Below, piece by piece: positions 1-6,581 of a stretch of DNA of 9,830 nt. The notes below the pieces were generated by a model that saw only the letters and a program-made list of their open reading frames with translations, was not told the origin of the DNA and did not search any database. The stretch's first letter is position 1, and every line of letters starts with the position of its first letter. The stretch is taken from positions 1-9,830 of the forward strand of contig SBBU01000087.1 in NCBI GenBank assembly GCA_005239585.1, in the 5' to 3' direction. Both the position numbers and the translations under genes were made by a program. The DNA is from Planctomycetaceae bacterium. Its GTDB lineage: Bacteria > Planctomycetota > MHYJ01 > SBBU01.

Positions 1-150
1 CTGTCCTTGCTGACCCTGTTGTCCCTGTTGTCCTTGCTGACCCTGTTGTCCCTGTTGTCCTTGCTGACCCTGTTGTCCCTGTTGTCCTTGCTGACCCTGT
101 TGTCCCTGCTGACCTTGTTGTCCCTGTTGTCCTTGCTGTCCTTGTTGCCC
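1..150 (-). repeat. Tandem coding repeat, 9-bp unit (Gly-Gln-Gln) with 27-bp higher-order period
   Basis: The stretch is built of 9-bp units, each coding Gly-Gln-Gln on the minus strand. At 7-87 three identical 27-bp copies follow one another (7-33, 34-60, 61-87), a fourth (88-114) differs at two bases, and 115-150 holds more diverged 9-bp units. The exact identity of the 27-bp copies, including synonymous positions, points to recent duplication or slippage rather than only protein-level selection. The array continues past the left edge of the window, so copy number is unknown. Confidence 0.95.
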
Positions 151-408
151 CTGATCGTGTCTCTTTTCTGTTAGTTTCTTAATAATTGACTCGAGACCTG
201 CAATTGCATCCTTTTCATGCTTCTGTGCGGTCTTCAAATCTGATCTAGGCTTGGCATTCTCACCAGTAGAACTTGATATCTTATCTCCTGCCTTTTTCAT
301 ATCTTTCATAACCTGTTTCATGTCATCCACGTAATCCTCGACCTGAGCAAAGGCAGATAGACCAAACGAGAAGATGGCCACCGCTACAATGACAACAGAG
401 ATTTTCAT
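1..408 (-). CDS. Secreted small protein with Gly-Gln-Gln repeat tract (partial, C-terminus outside window)
   Basis: Reading starts at the ATG at 408-406, preceded by a perfect GGAGG six bases upstream, and stays open to the window edge (136 codons seen). Residues 1-22 form a signal peptide (MKISVVIVAVAIFSFGLSAFAQ, with A-F-A before the Gln), so export is likely. Residues 23-86 are charged and helical, including a segment (about 58-79) of the form K-D-A-I-x-G-L-x-x-I-I-K-K-L that resembles K-D-A-L-K-G-L-x-K-A-K of the 1032-aa neighbour. From residue 87 the protein becomes pure G-Q-Q, 16 full copies before the edge. It starts only 28 bp after the stop of the 1032-aa gene, so it is probably in the same transcript. 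I do not recognise a named family. Function unknown; a secreted or envelope partner of the upstream proteins is inference from the shared motif and tract. Confidence 0.85.
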   Translation of the reverse strand, partial: MKISVVIVAVAIFSFGLSAFAQVEDYVDDMKQVMKDMKKAGDKISSSTGENAKPRSDLKTAQKHEKDAIAGLESIIKKLTEKRHDQGQQGQQGQQGQQGQQGQQGQQGQQGQQGQQGQQGQQGQQGQQGQQGQQGQ

Positions 409-436
409 ACACTACCTCCGATCAATAAGATAAAAT

Positions 437-3400
437 CTATTCGTTCTGGCCCCGATTTTCAATGCTCTTTACGTACTCATTAAGCAATTCAGCAAGCTTA
501 ATCTGCTGATCTTTCAGGAGTTTGAGCATATCTTTCTCCAGCTGGGTAGCTTCTTTCAGATTATCTGTAACTTTTTGCTCGAGCAGCTCTGTCCTTTTAA
601 GTACAGATTCCTGCATTTTTTTGAAGAGATTTAATTGAATTTCATCCTTGATCAGCGGTTCCTTCTTTTGTTCCTGTTTATCTTGCTCTTCCTTGTCCTC
701 ATCACCGCCTCCCTGATCATTTTTATTTTCTTCTCCACCCTTATCCTGATTATCTTCTTTACCTTTATCTTCTTCCCCAGGCTCTTTCAATTCTCTGTAT
801 ACAAGGTCAAAGGCTTCTATTAGCTCCTTGAGTTGTCTCACAATTTCCTCCTCCAATTCCTGAGTTGGCCTGTCAACCTTAATTTGTTTTAACTGATCCA
901 CAACCAGCTTCATGTCGTCTATTATCCTTTGAAAGGCAAAGTTAAAGACTATGGCATTCTCTGATTCTATCACTTCTAATAATTGCTTCATTTGTTTCTT
1001 AAGCAGGTCCTGATCCTTTGAGAGCTCATTGGCCCTCATGTTATGCTCCTGTTTTATCTTACCCTCCTTTGCTACATCAGTACCTACCTCTTTTGTCGCT
1101 GAATTTATAACAAGCTGCTTATCGAGGATGGCCTTTAACATGTCTTCAATGTATTTTATTTCCTGCGCCTCTGCCTCCTTTTGAACCTGCTTTTTTTCCT
1201 TCTCAAGCTCCTCCTTTGCCCTTTTTAATTCCTGAAGCGCTTTTTGTACGTCACCTCCTAACTCTTGCGGCTTGTTTTGCTCTGCGTTTTGAACTGCGCT
1301 ACCTTGTGATTGCGCAGAGTTCTGAAGGGCCTGACTGGCACTTTGAAACTGCGGACTCATTTTATCGACCTCTTTTTTCAGCTTCTCAGTGTCATCCTTT
1401 ACTACTTTTTGCTTGCTTGCAATGTCATCAAGTTTCTGATTCTCATTTTGTGCATTTTTTTGGGCATTGTTACTCGCCTGCTCTAGTTTCTTCTTGGCCT
1501 CCTCCATCTTCTGGGAGGCTGACTTTTGACTCTGGTTTGCACTCTGCTGACCTTGTTGTCCCTGCTGGCCTTGCTGACCTGACTGACCGCTCATCGATTT
1601 CTGGGCATCCTGCATATCCTGTTTTGCGCCCTGAGCTGCCTGCGAATCTGAGGGATTACTTAGCTTCTGCCCAGCATCTGCCATTTGCTGAGCTATGTCT
1701 TTCTTCCCCTCATTCACCAATTCCTTCCCTTTTTCCGCTATTTTTTCCGTGAGTTTACCGAGCTCTTGCTCGAGCTTTTTCTGTTCCTCGTTTATCTTGC
1801 CAATCTCTTCCATTTGTTTTGCAGGATCCTTAAGACCCTTGAGTGCATCCTCTAGCGCCTTCTTGGCATCATGGAGATCCTTTAATGCCTTGGCCTGCTC
1901 GCGCTGTGCCTGAGGGACATTGGGCACCTGAAGACCCAGCTGTGCCTGATTCATTGCCTGCGAGGCAAGTTTCATCGCATCGGATGCCTGTGTTGTTTTT
2001 GCCGCCAAGGACTGATCTCCTATCCCACCAGCTTCTTTAGCCATCATCTCTAAGCTACCTGAACTCTGATTCGCGTCCTTACCCAAACTTCCTTGCTTAT
2101 CCGCTTTCTGACTATATGCATCTTTGTTTGGCTGAGCCATCTGGAAGGCCTGCTGGTCGAGTACATCCTTTGCCTTTTTCAGGTTTTCCAATGCCTTTTC
2201 CTGACTCTTCAACGCCTCTGGACTCTCTTTCGGAATATTACTTGCGGCCCTATTCATATCCTTCTGAGCATCCGTTGTGTTTCCTGCAGCACTTTCCAGC
2301 ACCTTTTGTGTGCCAAGAGATACACCCTTTTTAGCATCTTGAATTTTTTTTGCCACACTAGCGGTTAGCTGCTCAAGCTCCTTTTGCCTTTTCTCCAAAT
2401 TTTCCAGCTGTAGTTTTTGACCGGCCTTTTCGTCAGCCAACAATTTTTTAATCTCCTCTTTTGCCTTTTGAAGTCCCTTTAGCGCATCTTTTTGAAATTC
2501 GCTCGAGACATCAGGGTCCTTGCGTCCCAGGTGAAGGGCAGAGTCCTTCATTTTTTTAAATGTCTCCTCCATGGTCTCTCTTGTCACTTTTTTCCTGTCA
2601 TGATCAATACCGGGTAAATGATAAAATTTGTGTCCCGTATTCCAAAGTTTCGGATCGGCTAGTTTATCCTGTGTATGCTCGAGAATACCGTAATCCGGAT
2701 TTTTCTTTTCTTTCTCCACCTTGGTATCTGTTAAAATCTTGTTTTGATTCTCAATTATCTCATCCAATTCCTTCAAGACTTGTTCAAGTCCAATAAATTT
2801 TCCAGAATTATCTTGAGTATCTTTCTTGAGTCTACCCTGTTCTTCGATAAGTTTTGAGAGTTCATTAGAAAGATCAGCAAGCATATTAAGATTTGCGGAA
2901 TGGGTCTCTCTAGTCTGGGTGTTTAGCAATGTCTGCTCTGTAATCAAGCGATCAATTGTTGCCAGTTCTGATTGTAACCCCTTGAGCAACGCCTCTTTTT
3001 TACGTGGGTCTGTCAACTCTGCGAGTTTGTCCTGGCGATCAATGAGCTCCTTGAGTTTTTTTACAAGACTCTCTATATCCCTTTGATCCTTGCTGAGATC
3101 CTTAACATCTTTCTTGATTTTCTCTTCTTCTTTGATGAGCCTCTCGAGTTCTGCAATGTTCTTATTTAGGAGGTCTAGTTTCTCCTTTGCATTTTCCTCT
3201 GCAATAGCTTCCAATATTTTTATCATTTCCTCCACAAGCTTTAAGAGATCCAGTTTAGCCTGATCTGCCTTGCCAGATCTACCCTGATCGACAAGGTCCT
3301 TAAAGTCGTTAAGAGCCAACAGGAAGCGTTTGCCAATGACAAGTTTCTTGACTTTTTCCAGCCTTTCTTTATTTGCAGGGTCTTTTTCGGTCTTTAGAAC

Positions 3401-3535
3401 AACATCTAATTTTTTTATAAGCTCTTCACCAATCCTCTTAAGGGTCTCAAGCTTATCCTGTGAGTAACTCGTGGAAGGGATTGCAAGGAAGCCGGTTATC
3501 AGAACGGCCACGACGGTTATCGCAAGTTTCCTCAT
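437..3535 (-). CDS. Large secreted coiled-coil protein, Gln-rich, with repeated helical motif
   Basis: The ATG at 3535-3533 follows GGAGG by seven bases. Residues 1-25 are a signal peptide (S-Y-S before Gln26), and there is no other membrane segment, so the protein is likely periplasmic or exported. Almost the whole length is Lys/Glu/Gln/Leu-rich predicted coiled coil. A distinct non-helical, His-containing patch lies at about 292-318. A K-A-L-x2-L-x2-A-K motif recurs at about 349-360, 447-457, 549-559 and 765-775, the middle ones within roughly 50-residue units. Residues 650-664 are a G-Q-Q tract, and 917-960 is an Asp/Glu/Lys/Gly/Gln linker before a last helical segment (965-1025). The repeat style recalls the Q-rich tail of DUF4175/TIGR02302 proteins, which fits the DUF4175-type gene two places upstream. 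This is remote, motif-level resemblance; automated tools might simply call it a chromosome-segregation (SMC)-like or hypothetical protein, but the signal peptide and lack of Walker motifs argue against an SMC ATPase. Confidence 0.9.
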   Translation of the reverse strand: MRKLAITVVAVLITGFLAIPSTSYSQDKLETLKRIGEELIKKLDVVLKTEKDPANKERLEKVKKLVIGKRFLLALNDFKDLVDQGRSGKADQAKLDLLKLVEEMIKILEAIAEENAKEKLDLLNKNIAELERLIKEEEKIKKDVKDLSKDQRDIESLVKKLKELIDRQDKLAELTDPRKKEALLKGLQSELATIDRLITEQTLLNTQTRETHSANLNMLADLSNELSKLIEEQGRLKKDTQDNSGKFIGLEQVLKELDEIIENQNKILTDTKVEKEKKNPDYGILEHTQDKLADPKLWNTGHKFYHLPGIDHDRKKVTRETMEETFKKMKDSALHLGRKDPDVSSEFQKDALKGLQKAKEEIKKLLADEKAGQKLQLENLEKRQKELEQLTASVAKKIQDAKKGVSLGTQKVLESAAGNTTDAQKDMNRAASNIPKESPEALKSQEKALENLKKAKDVLDQQAFQMAQPNKDAYSQKADKQGSLGKDANQSSGSLEMMAKEAGGIGDQSLAAKTTQASDAMKLASQAMNQAQLGLQVPNVPQAQREQAKALKDLHDAKKALEDALKGLKDPAKQMEEIGKINEEQKKLEQELGKLTEKIAEKGKELVNEGKKDIAQQMADAGQKLSNPSDSQAAQGAKQDMQDAQKSMSGQSGQQGQQGQQGQQSANQSQKSASQKMEEAKKKLEQASNNAQKNAQNENQKLDDIASKQKVVKDDTEKLKKEVDKMSPQFQSASQALQNSAQSQGSAVQNAEQNKPQELGGDVQKALQELKRAKEELEKEKKQVQKEAEAQEIKYIEDMLKAILDKQLVINSATKEVGTDVAKEGKIKQEHNMRANELSKDQDLLKKQMKQLLEVIESENAIVFNFAFQRIIDDMKLVVDQLKQIKVDRPTQELEEEIVRQLKELIEAFDLVYRELKEPGEEDKGKEDNQDKGGEENKNDQGGGDEDKEEQDKQEQKKEPLIKDEIQLNLFKKMQESVLKRTELLEQKVTDNLKEATQLEKDMLKLLKDQQIKLAELLNEYVKSIENRGQNE
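1544..1588 (-). repeat. Short Gly-Gln-Gln tract inside the 1032-aa protein
   Basis: Residues 650-664 read G-Q-S followed by four G-Q-Q units. The DNA units (e.g. ccttgttgtccctgctggcc on the + strand) closely resemble the 9-bp units of the long array at 1-150 in the next gene. Surrounding residues (about 626-705) are also Gln/Ser/Ala-rich with low complexity. Confidence 0.85.
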
Positions 3536-3548
3536 ATCCTATCCTCCC

Positions 3549-3569
3549 TGCCTGTTGCGCAGACAGGCA
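3549..3569 (-). promoter_or_regulatory. Hairpin abutting the ribosome binding site of the 1032-aa gene
   Basis: A perfect 7-bp stem, TGCCTGT paired with ACAGGCA, encloses a 7-base loop (CTGCGCA on the minus strand). It ends one base before the GGAGG at 3547-3543. In the transcript the hairpin would sit directly 5' of the Shine-Dalgarno sequence, where it could affect ribosome access or protect the 5' end. No riboswitch class is recognised. It may also be a dispersed genomic repeat of the GCCTG type. Confidence 0.45.
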
Positions 3570-3588
3570 AAATACTCACAAATCAGAT

Positions 3589-3717
3589 AAAAAAGGCCCT
3601 GTTTTTTTTCCATATGATTTAGTGTAATAAGAGCTGAAAAACCTTCTCACTTTGCCCTTTATTATTATACTGATTATCGCTAATAATTGTTGGAAACATT
3701 AGAGGAAAAAACAGGCC
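3589..3717 (-). terminator. Long-range inverted repeat ending in T6 (possible terminator or attenuator)
   Basis: On the minus strand GGCCTGTTTTTTCC (3717-3704) can pair with GGAAAAAAAACAGGGCC (3611-3595), giving 14 pairs with one-base and two-base bulges, and six T follow at once (3594-3589). The enclosed loop is 92 bases and AT-rich. A classical intrinsic terminator has a much smaller loop, so this may instead be an attenuator, an RNA-stability element or chance pairing of A and T runs. It lies 27 bases past the stop of the 129-aa gene. Confidence 0.3.
3664..3669 (-). promoter_or_regulatory. Candidate -10 box for the 1032-aa gene
   Basis: A perfect TATAAT reads on the minus strand at 3669-3664 in an AT-rich stretch, about 130 bases upstream of the 1032-aa start codon. 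No good -35 hexamer is visible at 16-18 bases (the best is CCAACA at 18), so the promoter call rests on the -10 box and on this being the only gap over 60 bp between the downstream genes. Confidence 0.25.
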
Positions 3718-3744
3718 AGATCAGAAAAAAGCAATAGCGAGAGA

Positions 3745-4134
3745 CTACCAGATTCTAAACTTCCTGAGAAGATCACGAATTTTACGGGCAGTGCTCAAGA
3801 CATCCTGGTAGTTTGTAAATCTATGCAATGCTGTTTTAGCTCGCTCCAATGCGTCTATGGTCTCTGACTGTGCCTTGAGTGCCTCCTTCAACATTTCTTC
3901 CCTTTTTAAAGCCTCTTTCTCCTTGATTGCATCTGAGAGGTGCCCTGCAGCTTTGTAGGCACTATCAGATTGGGGACTATCCGATTCGACGCCCAAGTTC
4001 TTTAACAGATCTTTCCAGGCAGTACCAGACTGTGTACTATTATTAGAGGTGTCTTGGGTAACACTAGCAACGGAAGGAAGCGCTATTAACCCAATGACCA
4101 TCGCAGCCATCAGGATAGGCGCTTTTCTTGACAT
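3745..4134 (-). CDS. Small secreted helical protein sharing the C-terminal module of the DUF4175-type neighbour
   Basis: The ATG at 4134-4132 has GAGG six bases upstream and lies 21 bp after the stop of the 789-aa gene, so the two are probably co-transcribed. Residues 1-24 form a signal peptide (hydrophobic 7-22, V-A-S near the end); 25-60 are Ser/Thr/Gln-rich and probably flexible; 61-129 are helical. Residues 66-121 align without gaps to residues 702-757 of the 789-aa protein, with about 20 identities, including Q-[TS]-E-T-x-D-x-L and F-T-x-Y-Q-[ED]. The protein stops where the neighbour continues into a zinc ribbon. It therefore looks like a soluble, exported copy of that module, arisen by partial gene duplication. 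Role unknown; competing for, or bridging to, the same partner as the membrane protein is an inference. Confidence 0.88.
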   Translation of the reverse strand: MSRKAPILMAAMVIGLIALPSVASVTQDTSNNSTQSGTAWKDLLKNLGVESDSPQSDSAYKAAGHLSDAIKEKEALKREEMLKEALKAQSETIDALERAKTALHRFTNYQDVLSTARKIRDLLRKFRIW

Positions 4135-4155
4135 ATTAAACCTCGTAAAAACTTT

Positions 4156-6525
4156 TTATTGAGGGATATCCTCCTGACAATATTTGCATTTTTTTGCTTT
4201 TGGATCATCTTGAACCTTTGTACACTTTCTGCACCAAACTACGTTATTTATATCTCCCCTGAGTCTCCTCGCAAGGGCAACTATCTCCTGATAGCTTGTA
4301 AACTTGTTGAGGTAATCAACTACTTTTACAAGAGAGTCTCGTGTCTCAGTCTGGTACCCGAGCACTTTTTTTCCTTCCTTTTCTCTCTCCTCCTCCGACC
4401 TTATTTTCAAAATTGCGCTAAGCAATGATGTCGCCTCATATGCTGGCCCCTGCGTCTCCTGTTCACATACAGCGCCCGGCAGTGAGTCGAACATACTGTG
4501 AGGAAGCATTGAGGACTCTGGGAGACTGACTTTGGCCAATTCCCTAATTGCCTTGTCTAACTCGTTCCACGTATCAAGTGAGAATATCTTATTATAGAGG
4601 CCTCGATTTGCCACCTCGCGAAGCCGCTTTTTTATTTTATCAATGCTGTCAGCTACAGCTCTCTGCTTATCATAGGCATCCCTGATCTCAATCTTATGTG
4701 CCTGGAATTTGTCTTCTTTGAAAATCTTTCTGTCAATCCAACCTGTTGTCTGCATTTTGAGGGCAGTCTCCTTGTCAATCAAGCCACCCTTGTCCTCAAT
4801 ATCCTTCCTGAATTTTATGATCTCGTCTAACAACTCCCTTTCAAGATCTTCCATCGAAACGACAGTAAACTTGAATTCACTTGTCTGGAAGAGATTAGGC
4901 GGTTCTCCACTTTTATAGTCCTTGGCGAAAATAGTCACGACTACTACATCTCCAACAGCAAGCTTATGCACCCCTTCTATATCCTTCCACTCCATTTTAT
5001 TAAACGTCAACACGACCGGTTGAGTGTCCATTCCGGGTATTTTTATCTCTTTTTTGTGGGAACTTTTAGGATCATGTTTGTATACCTCCACTCTCTGCTC
5101 AGGCAGATCAATCTCATTTTTAACCTTTATCTTCCATGTATACCATATCGATTCGATGCAATTATCATCGGTTATTTCTATTTTCATTGGGCGCTCACAC
5201 TGAGTCGTTACCTTCTCCCCCATTCTCGGGTCTATTACCTTAATTTTGGGCGGTTCATCTCGAATCCCAACAACAGTAAAGACCTTTGGATCAATATTTT
5301 TCAGGTTGTTCTTCCCATAGACAAATATCTGATAATCAAATCGATCCTTCTCGACCTTAAAACTAGCTGTTACGATGCTGCGGTCGGTGCTATCTATTGT
5401 AGCTTGAATAGGCCCCATTGGCTCCTTTAATTTCGTAACTATCCTGGGATATGTAACTTCATCCTTTGTGCTCGCATCTTTTTCCGTAAAGGGAATGATC
5501 TCCTGATCAAATGGGAGTATCAACTTGACCTCAGTACCTATAGGGACTTCCAGGTTACCTGTAAATTTCGTGTCATCATTTTTCTTCAAATATTCAGGAA
5601 ATTTCAAGATCGCTCGTATTTTATCAGTATGCAGGTCAGGCGCATTTAGCACATCGATTTTATAAGGACCCCTTGGACGTTCAGCGTGTCTGATGTGGAA
5701 TTCAACAGGATAAAAAAGACGCGGTAATGTTAACTTGTAGCTTGCACCAAGGCGGTCCATCTTTAACTCCCCAACTTCTAGGACTTTATTCTGTGACTTG
5801 TCAATCATTTTATATTGCAGATAGACCTCCTTCACCATATCTGCCTTGACTGTAGGTGTAACTTTTATGAAGCAATCCTGACCTCTAGCCACCACCTTGC
5901 TCTGACCTACATTCACTAGCTGATTATCACACATAACCTCAAACTTTACTGGGTCTGGCCAAATGAGAGACGGATCTACAAGTCTATTCAGAAATATCTG
6001 AAAATAAGGGCAGGCTGCTGCCATTGCTACAACGAAGGCGAGGCAAAGTCCGCCAAAAAAGACTGTTTTCGCTACATACTTGCCTGTCACTATCTTCTTA
6101 AAATCAAGCTCCTGTGATACCTCTTGTGCCTCTTTCATTAAGAGCGAAATGAGCTCAGGTGAATCGTACTGAGGATTCAAGTCGGTTTTTCTGGAAAATT
6201 GAACAGCACTTATCAACCTATCTTTTAGGTGTGGATATTCACGTTCAATGAAAAGTGCAAGATCATCCTCTTTCAGTGTTACACCCAGTGGCTTTAGCAT
6301 CTCCTTGTAACATATGTAGCATGAATATCCTATGATCCCTGCGAGAATTGCAACTCTCACAAAATAAGGGGTGGTAACAAGCTGCCAGTCAATTATAAAA
6401 AGCAGTATGATCGAGATGCAAAAGAATGTAGTAATCCTGGATAACCCATAGATTATAAACCATGACCTTACTGCAGCTCGGATGGAATCGAATTTGTTCC
6501 TTATCTCTCTTAACGTAGTTTCCAT
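4156..6525 (-). CDS. DUF4175-type membrane protein with three N-terminal helices and C-terminal zinc ribbon
   Basis: The ATG at 6525-6523 follows AGGAG by about nine bases. Membrane segments lie at about 23-45, 54-72 and 150-172; the basic N-terminus and the basic loop 73-149 should be cytoplasmic, which places residues 175-789 outside. That region begins with beta-rich, Ig-like sequence (about 190-555, including a segment around 424-436 typical of linkers between beta domains, D-E-P-P-K-I-K-V), then turns helical (557-760), and ends in a four-Cys zinc ribbon (Cys765, 768, 780, 783; C-x2-C-x11-C-x2-C). This architecture matches the DUF4175-type proteins of Planctomycetota as I know them, where they occur near VWA proteins; biochemical function is not established. 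The helical module at 702-757 is repeated in the next gene. Family assignment is by architecture and context, not by a profile search. A zinc ribbon on the presumed extracytoplasmic side is unusual. Confidence 0.85.
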   Translation of the reverse strand: METTLREIRNKFDSIRAAVRSWFIIYGLSRITTFFCISIILLFIIDWQLVTTPYFVRVAILAGIIGYSCYICYKEMLKPLGVTLKEDDLALFIEREYPHLKDRLISAVQFSRKTDLNPQYDSPELISLLMKEAQEVSQELDFKKIVTGKYVAKTVFFGGLCLAFVVAMAAACPYFQIFLNRLVDPSLIWPDPVKFEVMCDNQLVNVGQSKVVARGQDCFIKVTPTVKADMVKEVYLQYKMIDKSQNKVLEVGELKMDRLGASYKLTLPRLFYPVEFHIRHAERPRGPYKIDVLNAPDLHTDKIRAILKFPEYLKKNDDTKFTGNLEVPIGTEVKLILPFDQEIIPFTEKDASTKDEVTYPRIVTKLKEPMGPIQATIDSTDRSIVTASFKVEKDRFDYQIFVYGKNNLKNIDPKVFTVVGIRDEPPKIKVIDPRMGEKVTTQCERPMKIEITDDNCIESIWYTWKIKVKNEIDLPEQRVEVYKHDPKSSHKKEIKIPGMDTQPVVLTFNKMEWKDIEGVHKLAVGDVVVVTIFAKDYKSGEPPNLFQTSEFKFTVVSMEDLERELLDEIIKFRKDIEDKGGLIDKETALKMQTTGWIDRKIFKEDKFQAHKIEIRDAYDKQRAVADSIDKIKKRLREVANRGLYNKIFSLDTWNELDKAIRELAKVSLPESSMLPHSMFDSLPGAVCEQETQGPAYEATSLLSAILKIRSEEEREKEGKKVLGYQTETRDSLVKVVDYLNKFTSYQEIVALARRLRGDINNVVWCRKCTKVQDDPKAKKCKYCQEDIPQ

Positions 6526-6581
6526 ATCGGCAGTCTCCTAATTACAGGCTGCTATACCTTTTTTTTATTAAAGAGCAGGGT

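Noticed and set aside
1..150. Tandem repeats as a CRISPR array
   Set aside because: Units are contiguous 9/27-bp repeats with no unique spacers and code Gly-Gln-Gln in frame.
1216..1752. Open reading frame of 178 codons on the plus strand
   Set aside because: It lies wholly antisense to the 1032-aa coiled-coil gene, whose Lys/Glu/Gln-rich codons leave few stops on the other strand. No domain, and composition (Ser/Leu/Pro/His) is that of a shadow frame.
437..3535. SMC-type or Rad50-type ATPase
   Set aside because: No Walker A or B motif or ABC signature, and the protein begins with a signal peptide; only the coiled-coil composition is similar.
3595..3717. Miniature transposable element with terminal inverted repeats
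   Set aside because: The arms are mainly A/T runs, no flanking target-site duplication is visible, and the element cannot be compared with other copies from one window.
4966..5430. Open reading frame of 154 codons on the plus strand
   Set aside because: Antisense to the well-supported DUF4175-type gene, no recognisable domain; its apparent hydrophobicity follows from the complementary codons.
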